This document shows positions 1 through 12,738 of a stretch of 64,000 nucleotides of DNA, in pieces. The first letter of the stretch is position 1. The number at the start of each line of letters is the position of its first letter. This DNA is from Datisca glomerata (Eukaryota > Streptophyta > Magnoliopsida > Cucurbitales > Datiscaceae), in the NCBI GenBank assembly GCA_003255025.1, contig QANY01005078.1:310001-374000 (forward strand), written 5' to 3'. The notes beneath the pieces were generated by a model. It was not told the DNA's origin, searched no databases, and saw nothing but the letters and a program-made list of their open reading frames with translations. A program made the translations under genes and the position numbers.

Positions 1-560
1 AAATGATTCAAGATGTCTCCAATATTTTTCTATTTACTTGGAAAAAATGAGAACATCATCAATGTAAATAATTGAGAAATCAGTAAATTGATTAAAGATT
101 TCATTCATTATATTTTGAAATTCACTGAGAGCATTCTTATGACCAAAAGGCATTACATTCCACTCGTAATGGCCAAATGAAGTTACAAATGTAATTTTAT
201 ATTTGTCATTTTCATTATCTGGATTTGCCAGAATCCAAATTTCATGTCAAACTTATAGAATATCACCGCATCTCCAAGTATATTTATCAAGTCATTTTTG
301 TTTGATATTGGATATCTTATCCATTCTAAAATATTATTAAGGGGCTTAAATTAATTACTAAATGAGGAACTCCTCGTTCAATTTCATTAGCCTTCTGAAC
401 ATAAAAGGTCGAGCTATACCAAGGAGATTTGCTTCTCCTAATGATATTCTTATTGAGAAGTTCTGCAATTTCTCTTTTGTAGAATTCGAGCATTTCAGAA
501 TTCATTTGAATTGGTCGTACTTTGATAGGGAAATTTCTCATTTAGTCCCTTAATATAAGG
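1..560 (-). pseudogene. Pararetroviral reverse transcriptase fragment (second genome), cut by window edge
   Basis: The reading from about 541 downward begins with the caulimovirid RT entry region (FPIKVRPIQMNSE, then RSKSPW and a VINLSPL variant of the usual VINYKPL). It continues through WIRYP and a KFD.K.GFWQIQI block. The YIDD catalytic box is encoded at 55-66, followed by VLIF. At least one frameshift separates the open N-terminal part (326-541) from the YIDD part, so no full RT is encoded here. The remainder of RT and RNase H would lie to the left of the window. Assignment to the RT family is firm; the exact genus is not. Confidence 0.88.
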
Positions 561-1129
561 CAAACTGACCGTATGTTGCTTCCTATGTCAGAAGCATTAG
601 GAATATCATAATACAATTCTTTATAGATTTTTTGTTCGAAGATTTTAATTTGTTTTTGAATAGCAGGATTCTGGAACTGTTTCTCAATTCGTTTGAATTT
701 TAACTCATCTTATAAAAAACACAATTATTTTTCTTTACAAAAAATTAGATTTATGGTTCTAGAAATAGTTTTTTTTTAGTTTTTAATTTCTCATTGTGAG
801 AGGAAGAAATGAATTTGAATTTAACAGGTTTGTCCATTAGATAAGTAATTATCTCATCATACTCAGTGGTAAAAAGATACAATAGAGAAATGAATGGTAA
901 CCTAAAGTTATTTTATCAGTCATATTTTTTACTTTGATATAAATGTTTTGAAACATACATTACCTTGGCAAATATGAACTTTGGGGATTTTTCAAGGTTT
1001 TGTGAAAGGCTTGCAGTATTGTTATTATTAGGCTTAATATTTTCTTTCTTCTGAATTACTTGTCTATGTCTTTCTAAGTATTCTTATTTTAATTCTGAAT
1101 TTTCAATTTTTGTAATTAAATCGAACAAG

Positions 1130-2400
1130 AGATGTTCTTATTTCTCATTTTTATTTAAAATATTTATTTTTTGACAACAACTATCCTTACACCCCATAGA
1201 GATATTAGGAGAATCACTTTCAGAAGTTAAAGAGTTATTGTTGCGAGGATTCAGAGGACTCAAATTCTCCTAAATTCCACTATCACTCTCATAGTATTCT
1301 ATTAACTCTATGATTCTAAATAATTCTTATTATCTTCATCAGAGATTTTTAATTGATTAATTTTATTTATGACTTGAAAAGTATTAGGAAATGACCATTC
1401 TGCCCACATTTAAAACACTTAATTTTAATTTTATCAACAGATTTTTTATTGATTTTTCTTCTAGAATAATTCTTATTCTTAGAGAAACGTTTGTCAAAAT
1501 TTTTATTCTTTGAAATTATTGGTAAAAACTTGTATGCTTATTTTTGTGGTACCTTCTAGGACCTAAATAGGAATTTTTCCTATTTTTCTGAGAATGAGCA
1601 ATAGCAGGTAAACCACATTGCTCGCAAAAATTACCTATTTCATATTTTGTTGTTTTATTTTTTTATTTGTTTATTCAATCAATGCACATTCTAAGACCCT
1701 CCTTTTGTATTGTAATAGTTATTGTTTCGCAGGTAAGACTATTATAGTCTATTTTCCTAGGTCGTTACTAAGGACAATTCTAATTTTTTGTGAGAATAAA
1801 TTGGATAATCCATTAATAATTTTTTCTTTCCGAAAGGGTTGATTACTATCATCCTTGTCATTACTCTAGAAAAAAAATATTTTTGTACTCGTGAAAATCA
1901 CTTAGGGTTGGACACCTAAGATTAGTTAGTTGATTATGGATGCGCGAAGTAATATTACTTGGCGTTCTGATGAAGTGTTCAATTATTATGTAAAGGAGTG
2001 TATTGATGGCATCAAGCATTGTTTCCTGATCCTCTCCAATAACTGAGATTCCTTCAACATCAATCTTAATTGCTAAAAGGATGGTATTTTTGGATTCTTC
2101 TATAAGATGTCTTTCCCACCAAGAATGACGCATTCCTATAAATCTTATGACTAAAAGATTGATTACCTCATTATGAGACAAACTGTATGTGGTGATGTAA
2201 TTGTTAGCTACCATTGCCATGTGCTGCAACTTATTGAGAACTTATTGTTCAGAAATTCCAACAAATTTTCATTCATATAATTTCTCTGCAGACAGAAAAT
2301 TGATTAACTAAAGAATTTTTAGAAATTTGAATATTAGGAGAAATAGGTTTTTTAGGCCAATTCCTTTCCAATTTATTAATTTCTAAATTCTAAATATTTT
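1130..2400 (-). pseudogene. Pararetroviral coat-protein region with degenerate CCHC zinc knuckle (second genome)
   Basis: An open segment at 1861-2229 encodes a coat-protein/gag-like core with LQHMAMVANNYITT, SWWERHL, the block SNITSRIHNQLTNLRCP and LSDFHEYKN. Downstream on the same strand the basic C-terminal region follows, then a zinc knuckle at about 1391-1420 reading KCFKCGQNGHF. The terminal Cys expected after HF is lost through a small deletion, so the knuckle is broken. A Ser/Glu-rich stretch follows at about 1200-1330. The same protein is represented at 11,560-12,530 and 10,130-10,995. In caulimovirids the knuckle binds pregenomic RNA during packaging. Non-functional here. Confidence 0.8.
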
Positions 2401-3570
2401 TCAATATTATTAATGTTTGAAGATTCACTAGTTGTGGAAGATTCATAGGTGGATTCTAACATATGGCTTTCTGAACCTAAATTATTATTTTGATTAATTA
2501 CCTTCAGTTCTTGAGGTATATTATCAATAATTATTTCAAATTTGATTTCAAATTCTGAATTACTATTTTGGTTAACAACCTTAACAGAAGAAGATAACTC
2601 AATTTATTTAAATATTTTTAATGATTCTTTAATATTATCCATGTTTGAAGACTCATTAACTGTGGAAGATTCATTGGTTGATTCTTGATAATCAATTTTT
2701 AATTCTTTAAGTAGTTCACCAAGAACTTTTTCAAGCCTAATTTCAATGTCTGATCTACTGTCTTGGTTAATAACCTTAACAGAGAAAAATGGTAATGATT
2801 TAATTGATTTATTCTTGAATTCCTGAAACATTTCATCAATCTGTTTATTAAGATGAACCATGTTTAAAGTGGTTTTATCTAAAAGATTTATTAAAGGTTT
2901 TTTTCAGAGTTTCATTAGATTTAGGTTCATGAAGATCATCAACCTTATTCTCAATTTTATCTAATTATTTACCTATTGTAATTAGACTTTGATTTGTGTA
3001 ATTGGGTTGTTCAACAATTTTTTTACTATGTTCTTCTTTCTTTGCAATCTCGAAAGGAGAAGCAGTGATTAAAGAATTTTTATGATTAATTATAATTTTT
3101 TCACGTGGTGGATGACTAGCAGATATTACACAAGAGTATTCCGTGATGCATTTAGATTTAGAAATTACTTAGAGATTTTTCTCGTAAATATCCTTGATAT
3201 AATCAAGGAAAAACATGTCAACTCTAAATTCTTATATGAACGCCTTCCATTCTGCAAGTATGATTTTTCTTTTATCCATATTATATGAATCTCTAAACCT
3301 ATTACGTCTATTGAGATTGGCTGGGTCATTATTGTGTTGGGTTAGACCTTCACAACCAGGCTTGTATTCTTGTTTTAGGGTTCCTAAATTCAAAACTAAG
3401 AGTTGAGGATTAACAGGATGAAATGTTCCTTGGAAATCTAATTCTACGGGTGCTTCAGTTTCGTCATATTGTCCAGATGTATTATCAAAGAGCGACTGTC
3501 TAACTTGAGAATTTGTAGATATTCCTTTAAGTCTTAAATTTTTAGTTTTTAATTTTTTTTAATTCTTATT
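2400..3570 (-). pseudogene. Pararetroviral polyprotein linker between movement and coat regions
   Basis: An open piece at 2604-2861 encodes a Lys/Glu/Ser-rich, probably coiled-coil or disordered segment (MVHLNKQIDEMFQEF at its start). Upstream in the minus direction, shorter frames around 3,220-3,480 give ELDFQGTFHP, NPQLLVLNLGTL and a basic NLNRRNRFRDSYN stretch before further stops. Its place between the movement-protein remnant and the coat core suggests the linker of the viral polyprotein. No enzymatic motif is visible. Confidence 0.55.
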
Positions 3571-3979
3571 CTAATTGTTGAATCCTAAGATCATAACCAT
3601 TATTAATGGATGATCCAGAAAAGGAATTCCTAGGAGTACAAGATTGGCTATACTCCTTACTTTCAGGATTAGAACAAGAAGATTGAAAATTAATTTTAAC
3701 AGTACCATCCATGTACTGTTGAATGTAATCGACATCTTCAATCGAGTGTTTAATTTTATTAAAAAAGAGTAATTGATAAGTTTCACCTTAGGTCATATAT
3801 TTTTTAATTGTTTTTACATGATGTTGAGGCTTGAAAGAAACAATAGACCATGCTGATTTGTAAACATTTTTATTAAGAATTTTAGGTATATTCCATATCC
3901 TATGATCTACTTGATCATCTTCTAAGTATTCAATATATTCTTCGTTTATTATGTCAGATATTGTATTCATTGTATCCAT
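3571..3979 (-). pseudogene. Start of pararetroviral movement-protein ORF with core deleted
   Basis: The ATG at 3977-3979 opens an acidic N-terminus (MDTMNTISDIINEEYIEYLE) ending in KPQHHVKTIKKYM near 3788. The sequence then goes straight to HSIEDVDYIQQYMDGTVKINFQS-type sequence at about 3,660-3,750. In the first genome the latter lies after the movement-protein core, so the core is missing here. I take the start as genuine because it follows the TATA box and primer-binding site by the usual leader distance. The ORF is also broken at the junction. Confidence 0.65.
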
Positions 3980-4399
3980 ATTGCTACAAGAAGAATTACT
4001 TCTAAATGATCAACTCCTTGCACAAATAACTAAATTATTCTTATGATTGAAAATTTCATACTGTAGTTTGATTACTAATCTCCAGCATGCCTCTACAACC
4101 ACCATACCCTCAGAATTTACATCTCTAAGATGCTTACTAAGGTGCTTGAAGCTAACCAAATAGAAACTGGTATGTCAGCCTCTGGTAAAACAGATTCATA
4201 GATTAGATAAAAAATATTGCAGAGAAATAATCAAGCATAAAAATAACCAGCCACTTAGGGGGAGAGTGAGATTAAATAAAAGCAATTATTTATGTAAGTA
4301 TTTAAGCAACAACCAAAGAAATAACCAACCATAAAGATGGTGAAGAACAATAATTATGCAGATTAATTAAGTAAACAGTAAATCACCCAACCAGGTTTG

Positions 4400-4411
4400 G
4401 CTCTCATATCA
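4400..4411 (-). promoter_or_regulatory. tRNA-iMet primer-binding site of the pararetrovirus
   Basis: On the minus strand the sequence reads TGATATGAGAGC. This matches 10 of 12 bases of TGGTATCAGAGC, the plant initiator-Met tRNA complement used by caulimovirids to prime minus-strand DNA. It sits between the TATA box (4680-4689) and the first ORF start (3979), the expected place. Confidence 0.65.
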
Positions 4412-4679
4412 AGACTAGCAGAATTGCGTAGAATTTTAAGTATTTAAAGTGGTGGTATTAGGATGCAAGAATTCAAATATTATTGAATGAAAATAAACTT
4501 ACAAGTATTGAAAATTGTTTTACAATAATTAATTAGTGTGCCCGCTCACTAATTAACGTTGAGAAAGAAGAAGAAAGATTGCAAAAGAGGAGGAAGAAAG
4601 CTTTGTTTCAAAATTAATTTTTTCTCTCAAATAGTTAAGAGTAGAAAACAAGTTCTGATAACAAATGGGAGAAGACTGG

Positions 4680-4689
4680 CTATTTATAG
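4680..4689 (-). promoter_or_regulatory. TATA box of pararetroviral promoter
   Basis: CTATAAATAG on the minus strand, followed by a pyrimidine-rich leader with CTTCTTCC-type runs at about 4,555-4,610. The position upstream of the primer-binding site fits the single major caulimovirid promoter for pregenomic RNA. Whether it is active is unknown. Confidence 0.6.
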
Positions 4690-4869
4690 CTAAGTAAAGT
4701 GAATTTCACCGGAAACCCATTATTTACCTGAACTATTCTATTTTACAAAAATAATAACAATTTACATTTCTACTTTTGTCTACTTTTGACTAGAAATAGT
4801 AAAAAGTATAAATAGTTACCTAATTATTTGACAACCAGTACAATTAATATAGAAGAAGACAAAATGTAA

Positions 4870-5870
4870 AGATTTCTCGATAATTATCATCTCGATTTTC
4901 ATGTCCTCATAATTGCTTTGTAATGATTGTTGTTGTTGAAATATCATTGAGACTGTTGCACGTTAGATTCATTGATAATTGTTATCTTAGATTCTTGTGT
5001 TCTGATTGTTGATTTTGGAGAAATTATAATTACTCTCTGCAAAAGTCATTGTGACTAGTACTATAAATAATTGCTTTCCTTGAAAATCATTATGATTGTT
5101 GCATTGTGCTGAAGTGTCACCATAATTTATCTTTAAAATTACTTTGATTCTTTGATTTTGTTCAAACATTGGCATTTTGTCAAAGGTGAATTCTTCGATT
5201 TGTTCATTGATTGATCTGAATTTTATTCATCATTAATGATATTGATATTATCAAATGAGTCCTTTAATTGCTGAAGTGTAACCTTTCTAGATGATTAGTA
5301 ACTTGACTCTTCAGAAGATTTGGAGTCAGATTTGTCATTGTCTTCTAAAAGGAGAAGCAATTTTTGGATTAATTCTTTCTCCAATTTGGATTTAGGCTTT
5401 ACGACCTTTGATTTACCCATTGGTTTAGACCCAGGTTTTGATTTGGGTTTGAAAGAATTCGAATTGGATATTTTCATTTGTGGAGCTAGGTTAATTGGCT
5501 TATTAATTTTTAATGGATCTTGGGTAAAAGGGTTGGCCAATTTTAGGCTAGGATTGATATTTGCAAATTTGTGGGTTAATGGAGGCACTAGTTTTCTAGG
5601 TGTAGAATTTATCCCACCATTTAACATGGTATTCTCTGGTGAGGATTCCATTCTTAATTGAGTATTGCCATTTTAAAATCCAAGGTATTTTGTATTTGTT
5701 TGAAAAATAACGTATATGGGGAAATGATGTCTCAATTGGTGAGGGCATGTAAACTTTTGAAAATAAATTAAAACATTGGTGTAAATCAATTGGGAAAAGT
5801 TGTAAGGTAAGACCATGAATAGACCACCATTTTAAGAACCAATTTGGATAGTCAATTTTGAAATTGTTAT
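4870..5870 (-). pseudogene. Pararetroviral 3' region: Pro/Lys/Ser-rich ORF fragment
   Basis: A 118-codon open segment at 5295-5651 encodes a low-complexity basic protein: NPFTQDPLKINKPINLAP, then KPKSKPGSKPMGKSK, then a Leu-run and an acidic Ser/Asp/Glu tail. Short degenerate frames at about 5,660-5,870 give an aromatic block with F..KIPWI character. I do not recognise a catalytic domain. Its position between duplicated ORF segments (5,871-9,456) and the next genome's promoter suggests a 3'-terminal viral ORF or polyprotein end. Confidence 0.45.
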
Positions 5871-8800
5871 CAAAATTTCAAACCTAAAAGTGAGAAAAAT
5901 CACTATTATGATCCAAGAAAATCATGTGTCATGCATCATTATAGTCAAAATAATTATATTATTTTTTATTCAAAAATATTTTGAAACTTGAAAGATGGAT
6001 TTTTCAATCCTCCATATTTATGATCCTAAAGATAAAGAAAGAATGGTAAATGATTCTTCCATCAAAATTTTTGATTGAGCTAATTTTTATGGATTCTATT
6101 TCTAAGAGAATGTCTATGTAGAAACTGAGATTTTTGTTATTGTGTCCAGGGACATTATGAAATTTAGGAATGAAATGGGTTTTGGTTATTTGTGTTGGAT
6201 CCTTCAGATGAGCAAATGGAGGCTCAATATGAAAGAGATTTTCACTGTGCATTATTTGAAAATGTGAAATTGGTTGGTCAATTGATTAAACACTAAAGGA
6301 TTGATCATTTGAGAAGGGGTTAAATTGTTGACCAGGGTTGATTGATAATCGAGTCTGATGGACCCAAGTATTGTTGCTTGGGTTTGGTTAGGAGTAGAAG
6401 ACTCCTCTTTAATATGGACTTGAAGGGCCAATTGTTAAGTCAAAGACTCTTCTATTATTAAATCATTCATCATTCGCATATGATTTCTAAAAGTAATATT
6501 AATTTTATTAGTTCAGAATTCCACAACATGCCTATGTCTTTTTTGAAATCCGTCAGGCATGGCGAAGAAAGTTCCTTCCAATATAAAAAATTATTTTATT
6601 ATTTTATTTGAAAATACAATTTTAAATATTGCTTGTTCTAAAAGGTTCATAATTAAAATTTCTCTATTATCATAACGGATTTCATTGTCTCTGTGAAAAC
6701 CTAAATTTCCATTTTTTCATACCATTCAATTAAAGATGCATTGAAGTCATGTTTCAACCCAACAACTTCTAAAATTTTATCCAATTCATCAATCCAGTCA
6801 TTTCTTAGATATTCAAATCCACTCTGGCCATAATTATTGAATGCGGATTTTGAACAAAAAGTGGTTGCCCTGCCATTGAGCTTCTTGATTTTAAAAGAAT
6901 TTTGGTTGAGTACTCTAGGTTCTACCTTTTCATATTCTAGTAGGCCAGATTCCTCAAATTCCTCAAATTCCTCAAATTCTTCCATGACAAAATCTTAAAA
7001 TGATTTCCTGCAAAAGATGATAAGTAAGAAAGTTAGGAATTTAATTATTAATACATTGCATAAGTTAAATATTCAAATTAAAATTGCTAAAATAGATTGT
7101 TACTTGGCAAATTTTGTTTGGAATTAATTTCAAAACATGTTTACAGATGTGTAATTAATCAAAACATATTTTATGATTTGATCAATTGTTTTAATAATGA
7201 AATAATAAACTTCAAATATTGAAAATCTATTCTTAGATTGAAACATTTTGATTTTTTCTCCAAAGATAACTAAATTATTTTGTTTTATTATCTTTGCAAA
7301 TAACTTAAAGTGTTTCCAGTCTTGTTTAACATTTTTAGAGAATAATAATGTTACTAATGCAAACAATCAAGAAATTCAATCAGTATAGTTTAATGAGAAT
7401 GCAGACAATTAAGAAATCAGTGAATTAGTTGAAAATTCCATTTGTTCTGGGAGTATTTTTAAGATCAAATGACATTATTTTCCATTTATAACTCCCAAAT
7501 GTAATTTTGTGTATATCAATCTTATTCATCTGGATTTGCCAGAATCATGATTTTGTGTCAAACTTAGAGAATATATCAATACTTCTAAGTCTGTTGATTA
7601 GGTCCATTTTGTTTGGTACTAGACATCTTATCCATTTAAAATCATTGTTAAGGGGTTTGTAATCAAAATTTCAAACCTGAAAGTGAGAAGAATCACTATT
7701 TTGATGCAAGAAAATCATGTGTCATGCATCAACATAGTCAAAATAATTATATTATTTTTTATTCAAAAGTATTTTGAAACTTGAAGGATGGATTTTTCAA
7801 TCCTCTATAGTTATGATCATAAGGATAAAGAAAGAATGATAAATGATTCTTTCCTCAGAATTTTTTATTGGACTAATTTTTATAGATTCTGTTTCTAAGA
7901 GAATGCCTTTGCAGAAACTGAGATTTTTGTTATTGTGTTCAGGAACATTATGAAATTTAGGAATGAAATAGGTTTTGGTTATTTGTGTTGGATCCTTCAG
8001 ATGAGCAAATGGAGGCTCAATATGAAAGAGATTTTCACTGTGCATTATTTGAAAATGTGAAATTGGTTTATTAAGTGATTAAACACTAAAGGATTGATCA
8101 TTTGAGAATGGGTCAAATTGTTGACCAGAGTTGATTGATAATCAGGTCTGATGGACCCAAATATTGTTGCTTGGGTTTGGTTAGGAGTAGAAGACTCCTC
8201 TTTAATATGGACTTGAAGGACTAATTGTTGAGTTAAAGACTCTTCTATTATTGAACCATTCATCATTCACACATGATTTTTAAAAGTGATATTGATTTTA
8301 TTAGTTAAGGATTCCATAACATGCCTATGACTTTTTTGAAATCCGTCAGCCATGACGAAGAAAGTTCCTTCCAATATAAAAAATTCTTTGATTGCTTTAT
8401 TTGGAAATTAAATTTTAAATATTATTTGTTCCAAAATGTTCACAATTAAAATTTCTCTATTATCATAACAGATCTCATTGTCTCTGTGAAAACCTAAATT
8501 TTCAATTTTTTCATACCATTGAACTAATGATGCATCGAAGTCATGCTTCAACCCAACATCTTTTATAATTTTATCTAATTCATCAATCCAGTCATTTCTT
8601 GGATATTCAAATCAATTATGACGATAATTAATGAATGAAGATTTTGAACAAAAAGTTGTGGCCCTGCCATTGAGCTGCTTGATTTTAAAGAAAAAATTGG
8701 TTGAGTAATCTAAGTTCTACCTTTCCATATTCTAGTAGGCCAGATTTCTTAAATTCCTCAAATTCTTTAATGGTGTAATCTTGAAATGATTTCCTGTAAA

Positions 8801-9456
8801 TGATTATAAGTAAGGAAGTCAACAATTTAATTATTAATATATTGGATAAATTAAATATTAAAACTAAAATTACTAAAAAACTTTATTGTTACCTCACAAA
8901 ACTTTGCTTGGAATTAATTTCAAAACATGTTTGCAGACTTATAATTAATCAAAATAAATTGTATGATTTGATCAATTATTTTAATAATGAAATAATAAAA
9001 TTCAAATCTTGGGAATTTATTCTGAGATTGAAACAATTTGATTATTTCTCCAAAGATAACTAAATTATTTTGTTTTATTATCTTGACAAATAACTTAAAG
9101 TGTTTCCAGTATTGTTTGACATATTTAGAGAAAATAATGATGTTACTAATGCAAACAATAAAAAAAATTTAACCAGTATTATTTAATAAGAATGGAGACA
9201 ATTAAGAAATCAGTGAATTGGTTGAAAAAATTCCATTAGTTCTGGGAGCATTTTTAAGATCAAATGACATTATTTTCAATTCATAACTCTCAAATGCAAT
9301 TTTGTGTTCATCAATCTTATTCATCTAGATTTGTTAGAATCCAGATTTTGTGCCAAATTTAGAAAATACATCAGTACTTCTAAGTATGTTGATTAGGTCC
9401 CTTTTGTTTGGTACTGAATATCTTATCCATTCCAAAACATTGTTAAGAGCTTGTAA
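5871..9456 (-). repeat. 1.79-kb direct tandem duplication inside the pararetrovirus
   Basis: Unit 1 (5,871-7,663) and unit 2 (7,664-9,456) align throughout with a constant offset of about 1,793 bp. Both start at CAAAATTTCAAACC and end in the same RT-derived sequence. Each carries, on the minus strand, RT remnants, an Asp/Glu-rich ORF (701-unit piece at 6701-6985, decayed at about 8,500-8,770), a Gln/Ser/Thr-rich ORF (8045-8266, decayed in unit 1 at about 6,250-6,480), and an 82-codon ORF starting MHSENLFHIEPPFAHLK (6004-6252 and 7797-8045). The ORF family is not recognised by me. Substitutions and small indels between units show the duplication is old. Confidence 0.75.
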
Positions 9457-9640
9457 TCAATTACTAAACGAGGAACTCCTCGCTCAGAGATTTGACTTTG
9501 AAGAGTAGAACTCTGTGTTTGTTCTTCAATTCTTATAAATTTTATTTCTTCTTGTAAAAAACACAATTGTCTTTCTTTACAAAAAATTGAATTTATGGAT
9601 TTGAAAATAGATTTTTGTCTTAAGGTTTTCAATTTCTCAT
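9423..9640 (-). pseudogene. Pararetroviral RT N-terminal fragment with internal deletion
   Basis: The open segment carries a basic, Cys-containing stretch (FCKERQLCFLQEE) that in the other genome lies upstream of RT. It then jumps to ERGVPRLVIDYK, the RT palm entry. The FPIKVRP...SKSPW block seen at 326-541 is missing, so RT was internally deleted. The fragment runs directly into the tandemly duplicated unit ending at 9,456. Confidence 0.7.
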
Positions 9641-9659
9641 TGTGAGAAAAAAAATTTGA

Positions 9660-9980
9660 ATTTTACAGGTTCATCTATGAGATAAGTAATTATTCAATCA
9701 TGCTCTGTTGTAAAAAAATACAATAAATAAATGAATGGTAAACCCAAAATTATTTTGAAACATACATTGTCTTGGCAAATATGAACTTTGGCGATTGGCA
9801 GGGGACAAATATTATTTCATCTTCTTGAAATACTTGGTAGGAACGAGTCATTCTTGCATACAATTCAAGTCTGCTCCTGAATCAACAAGAGTCCTTGTTG
9901 TGAAATCAAAATCTTGAATTATTATTTTGACCATTATGTGTCATTTCTTGATTTTGATCAGATTAAGAATTTGTTGAAGT
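9660..9980 (-). pseudogene. Pararetroviral aspartic protease fragment, block II
   Basis: The minus strand reads LVDSGADLNCMQ, with the catalytic DSGA encoded at 9,872-9,883. Downstream are remnants of the usual NM-TDKI-LG-PFI region, broken by indels. The fold would be a retropepsin-like protease that processes the viral polyprotein. It is a direct duplicate of the fragment at 11,008-11,400 (offset about 1.4 kb). Confidence 0.72.
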
Positions 9981-10129
9981 TGTCTTCATCTTAATTATTG
10001 ATAATAGGTTCTTCAATCTCATTATCAGAAATTGAGAATTTACTAGGTTCTCCTAATTCACTAGATACTTGATTTTTAATTAAACACTCTATTTTTAAAA
10101 GGTTTAATTCTTTGGTTATTTATGTGTTA

Positions 10130-10995
10130 GAATCTTTTATTATTTTATTTCAATTTAATATTTTTAATTTCTTTTTGAAGCTCATGTAAGGTAACTTCTT
10201 TTCCCTTTCCTTAAACCTTATTGAATTTTTCAAGGGTTTGTGAAAGGCATACAGTATTATTATTGTTAGACTTAGAATTTTATTTCCTTTGAATTACTTT
10301 CTTAAGTCTTTCAAGATATTCTTGTTTTAATTCTGAATTTTTAATTTTGATTATTAAATTTAACAAGAGGTTTTCTTGTTCTTCATTTTTATTTAAAATA
10401 TTAATTTTTTGACAACAACTATCCCTACACCTCATTAAGATGTTAGGAGAATCATTATCAGAACTGGAAGAGTTAGACTATGAGAATTCAGGGAATTCAA
10501 ATGTTTCTCAATCTTCACTATCACTCTCATTGATTCTAACGACTCTATGATTCTAAAAAATTCTTGTTTATCTTCATCAAATATTTTTAATTAATTAATT
10601 TTATTTTTAACTTGACAAGTATTTACAAAATGACCATTCTGGCAACATTTGAAACACTTAAGTTTACTTTTATCAAAAGATTTTTTATTGAGCTTTCGTT
10701 AGAATAATTTTTATCCTTAGAAAACTATTTGTTAAAAAAAATTTCCTTGAAATGTATTGGTCAAAATTTTTATGCTTTTGAGACCTTTTAGGGCTTAAAT
10801 GAGAATTTTTCCTATTTTTCTAAGAATGGGAAATAGAGGGTAAATCATATTGCTCGCAAAAATTACATAATTCATATTTGGCAAATCTATTTTCTTTTTT
10901 AATTTGTTTATTAACTTTTTGGTCTATACACATTTTTAGACCTTCCTTTTGTATTGTTGTGATTATTGTACCATAGGTACGACTATTATAGTCTA
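10130..10995 (-). pseudogene. Pararetroviral coat-protein C-terminal region with intact CCHC knuckle, block II
   Basis: The knuckle at 10,615-10,656 keeps the full C-X2-C-X4-H-X4-C spacing (CFKCCQNGHFVNTC). Upstream on the minus strand are the basic region and the YELC/CEQY segment around 10,850. Downstream is the Ser/Glu-rich tail near 10,450-10,560. The surrounding frame is broken by stops. The block abuts a duplicated protease segment at about 11,000, showing rearrangement. Confidence 0.78.
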
Positions 10996-11007
10996 TGGCG
11001 GTTCGAA

Positions 11008-11400
11008 TTTAACAAGTTCATCTATGAGATAAGTAATTATCTCATCATGCTCAGTTGTAAAAAGATACAATAAAGAAATGAATGGTAAAAATTATTTTAT
11101 CCGTCATATGTTTTACTAAGACGAATGATGTTTTGAAACATAGTTTGTCTTCTTAAATATGAACTTTGGTGATTTCATAATTAATATGCATTCAAGTAGC
11201 ATTGGCAGAAAATAAAGATTCTTTTGTCTTCTTGAAGTACTTGGTAGAAACGAGTCCTTCCTGCATATAATTCAAGTCTACTCCTGAATCAACAAGAGTC
11301 ATTGTTAAGAAATCAAAATCTTGAATTATTATTTTGACCATTATGTGTCATTTCTTGATTTTGATCAGATTAAGAATTTGGATGAAGTTGTCTTCGTCTT
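11008..11400 (-). pseudogene. Pararetroviral aspartic protease fragment, block I
   Basis: The minus strand reads LVDSGVDLNYMQ (DSG at 11,282-11,290), followed by GLVSTKYF and SLFSANA. The residue after DSG is Val instead of the usual Ala/Thr, probably decay. An insertion of about 25 bases relative to block II lies near 11,175-11,205. Duplicate of 9,660-9,980. Confidence 0.7.
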
Positions 11401-11559
11401 GATTATGATAATAGATTCTCCAACCTCATTATCAGAAATTGAGAATTTATTAGGTTCTCCTAGTTCACTAGATTCTTAATTTTTAATTAAAAACTCTATT
11501 TTTAAAAGGTTTAATTCTTTGATTATTTCTATGTTAGAATCTTTTAAGGCTTGTGAGAC

Positions 11560-12530
11560 ATTCTAGGTTTTAAATGAGAATTTTTCCTATTTTTCTGGGA
11601 AGGGGCAATAGAGGGTAAACCATATTGCTCGCAAAAATTACATAATTCATATTTGACAGTTCTATTTTCTTTTTCAATTTGTTTATTAATTTTTTGGCCT
11701 ATAAACATTTTTAGACCTTCCTTTTGTATTGTTGTGATTATTTTACCATAGGTAAGACTATTATAATCTATGTTTCCTAGGTCATTATTAAGAATTGTTC
11801 TTATTTTGTCGGCGAATAAATTAGATAATCCATTAATAAATTTTTCTTTTCAAAAGGGTTGATTACTATCATCCCTTGTCAATAGCCTGGATAAAAATAT
11901 ATTTTTGTACCATTGAAAATCACTTAGGGGTGGACACCTAAGATTGGTTAATTGATCATGTATACGTGAAGTAATATTACTCAGCGTTTCAATGAAGTGA
12001 TCAATTATTATGTATAGGAGTGTATTGATAGTACCAGAAATTGTTTCCTGATCTTCTCCAATAATTGGGGTTCCTTCAGCATCAATCTTCACTGCTAAAA
12101 AATATTATATTTTTGGATTCTTTTGTGAGATGTTTTCCCATCAGAAATAGAGCATTCATGTGAATCCTGTGACTAAAAATTGGATTACCTAATTGTGAGG
12201 CAAACTGTGTGGTAATGTAGTTATTGGCTACAATTGTCATGTGCTATAATTTATTAAGAACTTCCTGCTCATAAATTCCTTCAATATTCCATTCATACAA
12301 TTTTTCTGCAGATACAGAAAATTGATTAACTAAAGACTTTCAGTAATTTAAATGTCAGGGGGAATTGGCTTTTTATGCCACTTTCTTTTCAATTTATTAA
12401 TTTCTAAATTCTTTAATGTATCTTCAATATTATTAATGTCTAAAGATTCATGGAATCTGAATGACTCATAGGTGAATTTTGACCTATGACTTTCTGATTT
12501 TGAACTACTGTATTGGTTAATAACCTTCAC
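11560..12530 (-). pseudogene. Pararetroviral coat-protein region, block I
   Basis: Open pieces at 12,348-12,530 (acidic to basic linker ending KRKWHKKPIPPDI) and 11,850-12,092 (IIGEDQETI, SNITSRIHDQLTNLRCP, LSDFQWYKN, RDDSNQPF) match the second genome's coat core at 1,861-2,229. The C-terminal basic region continues to about 11,560. It then jumps into a duplicated protease block, so the zinc knuckle is represented only in block II. Stops and frameshifts separate the pieces. Confidence 0.78.
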
Positions 12531-12738
12531 AGAAGAAGATGATTCAACGGATTTATTCTTTAATTTTTTAATACTTGTTCTAATTATTGAATCCTAAAAT
12601 CTTGATCATTATTAACAGATGATCCAGAAAAAGAATTTTTAGGGGTACTAGACTAGCTATACTCCCCAATTTGAGGATTAGAACCAGAAGATTGGAAATT
12701 TATTTTAACAGTACCATCCATGTACTGTTAGATGTAAT

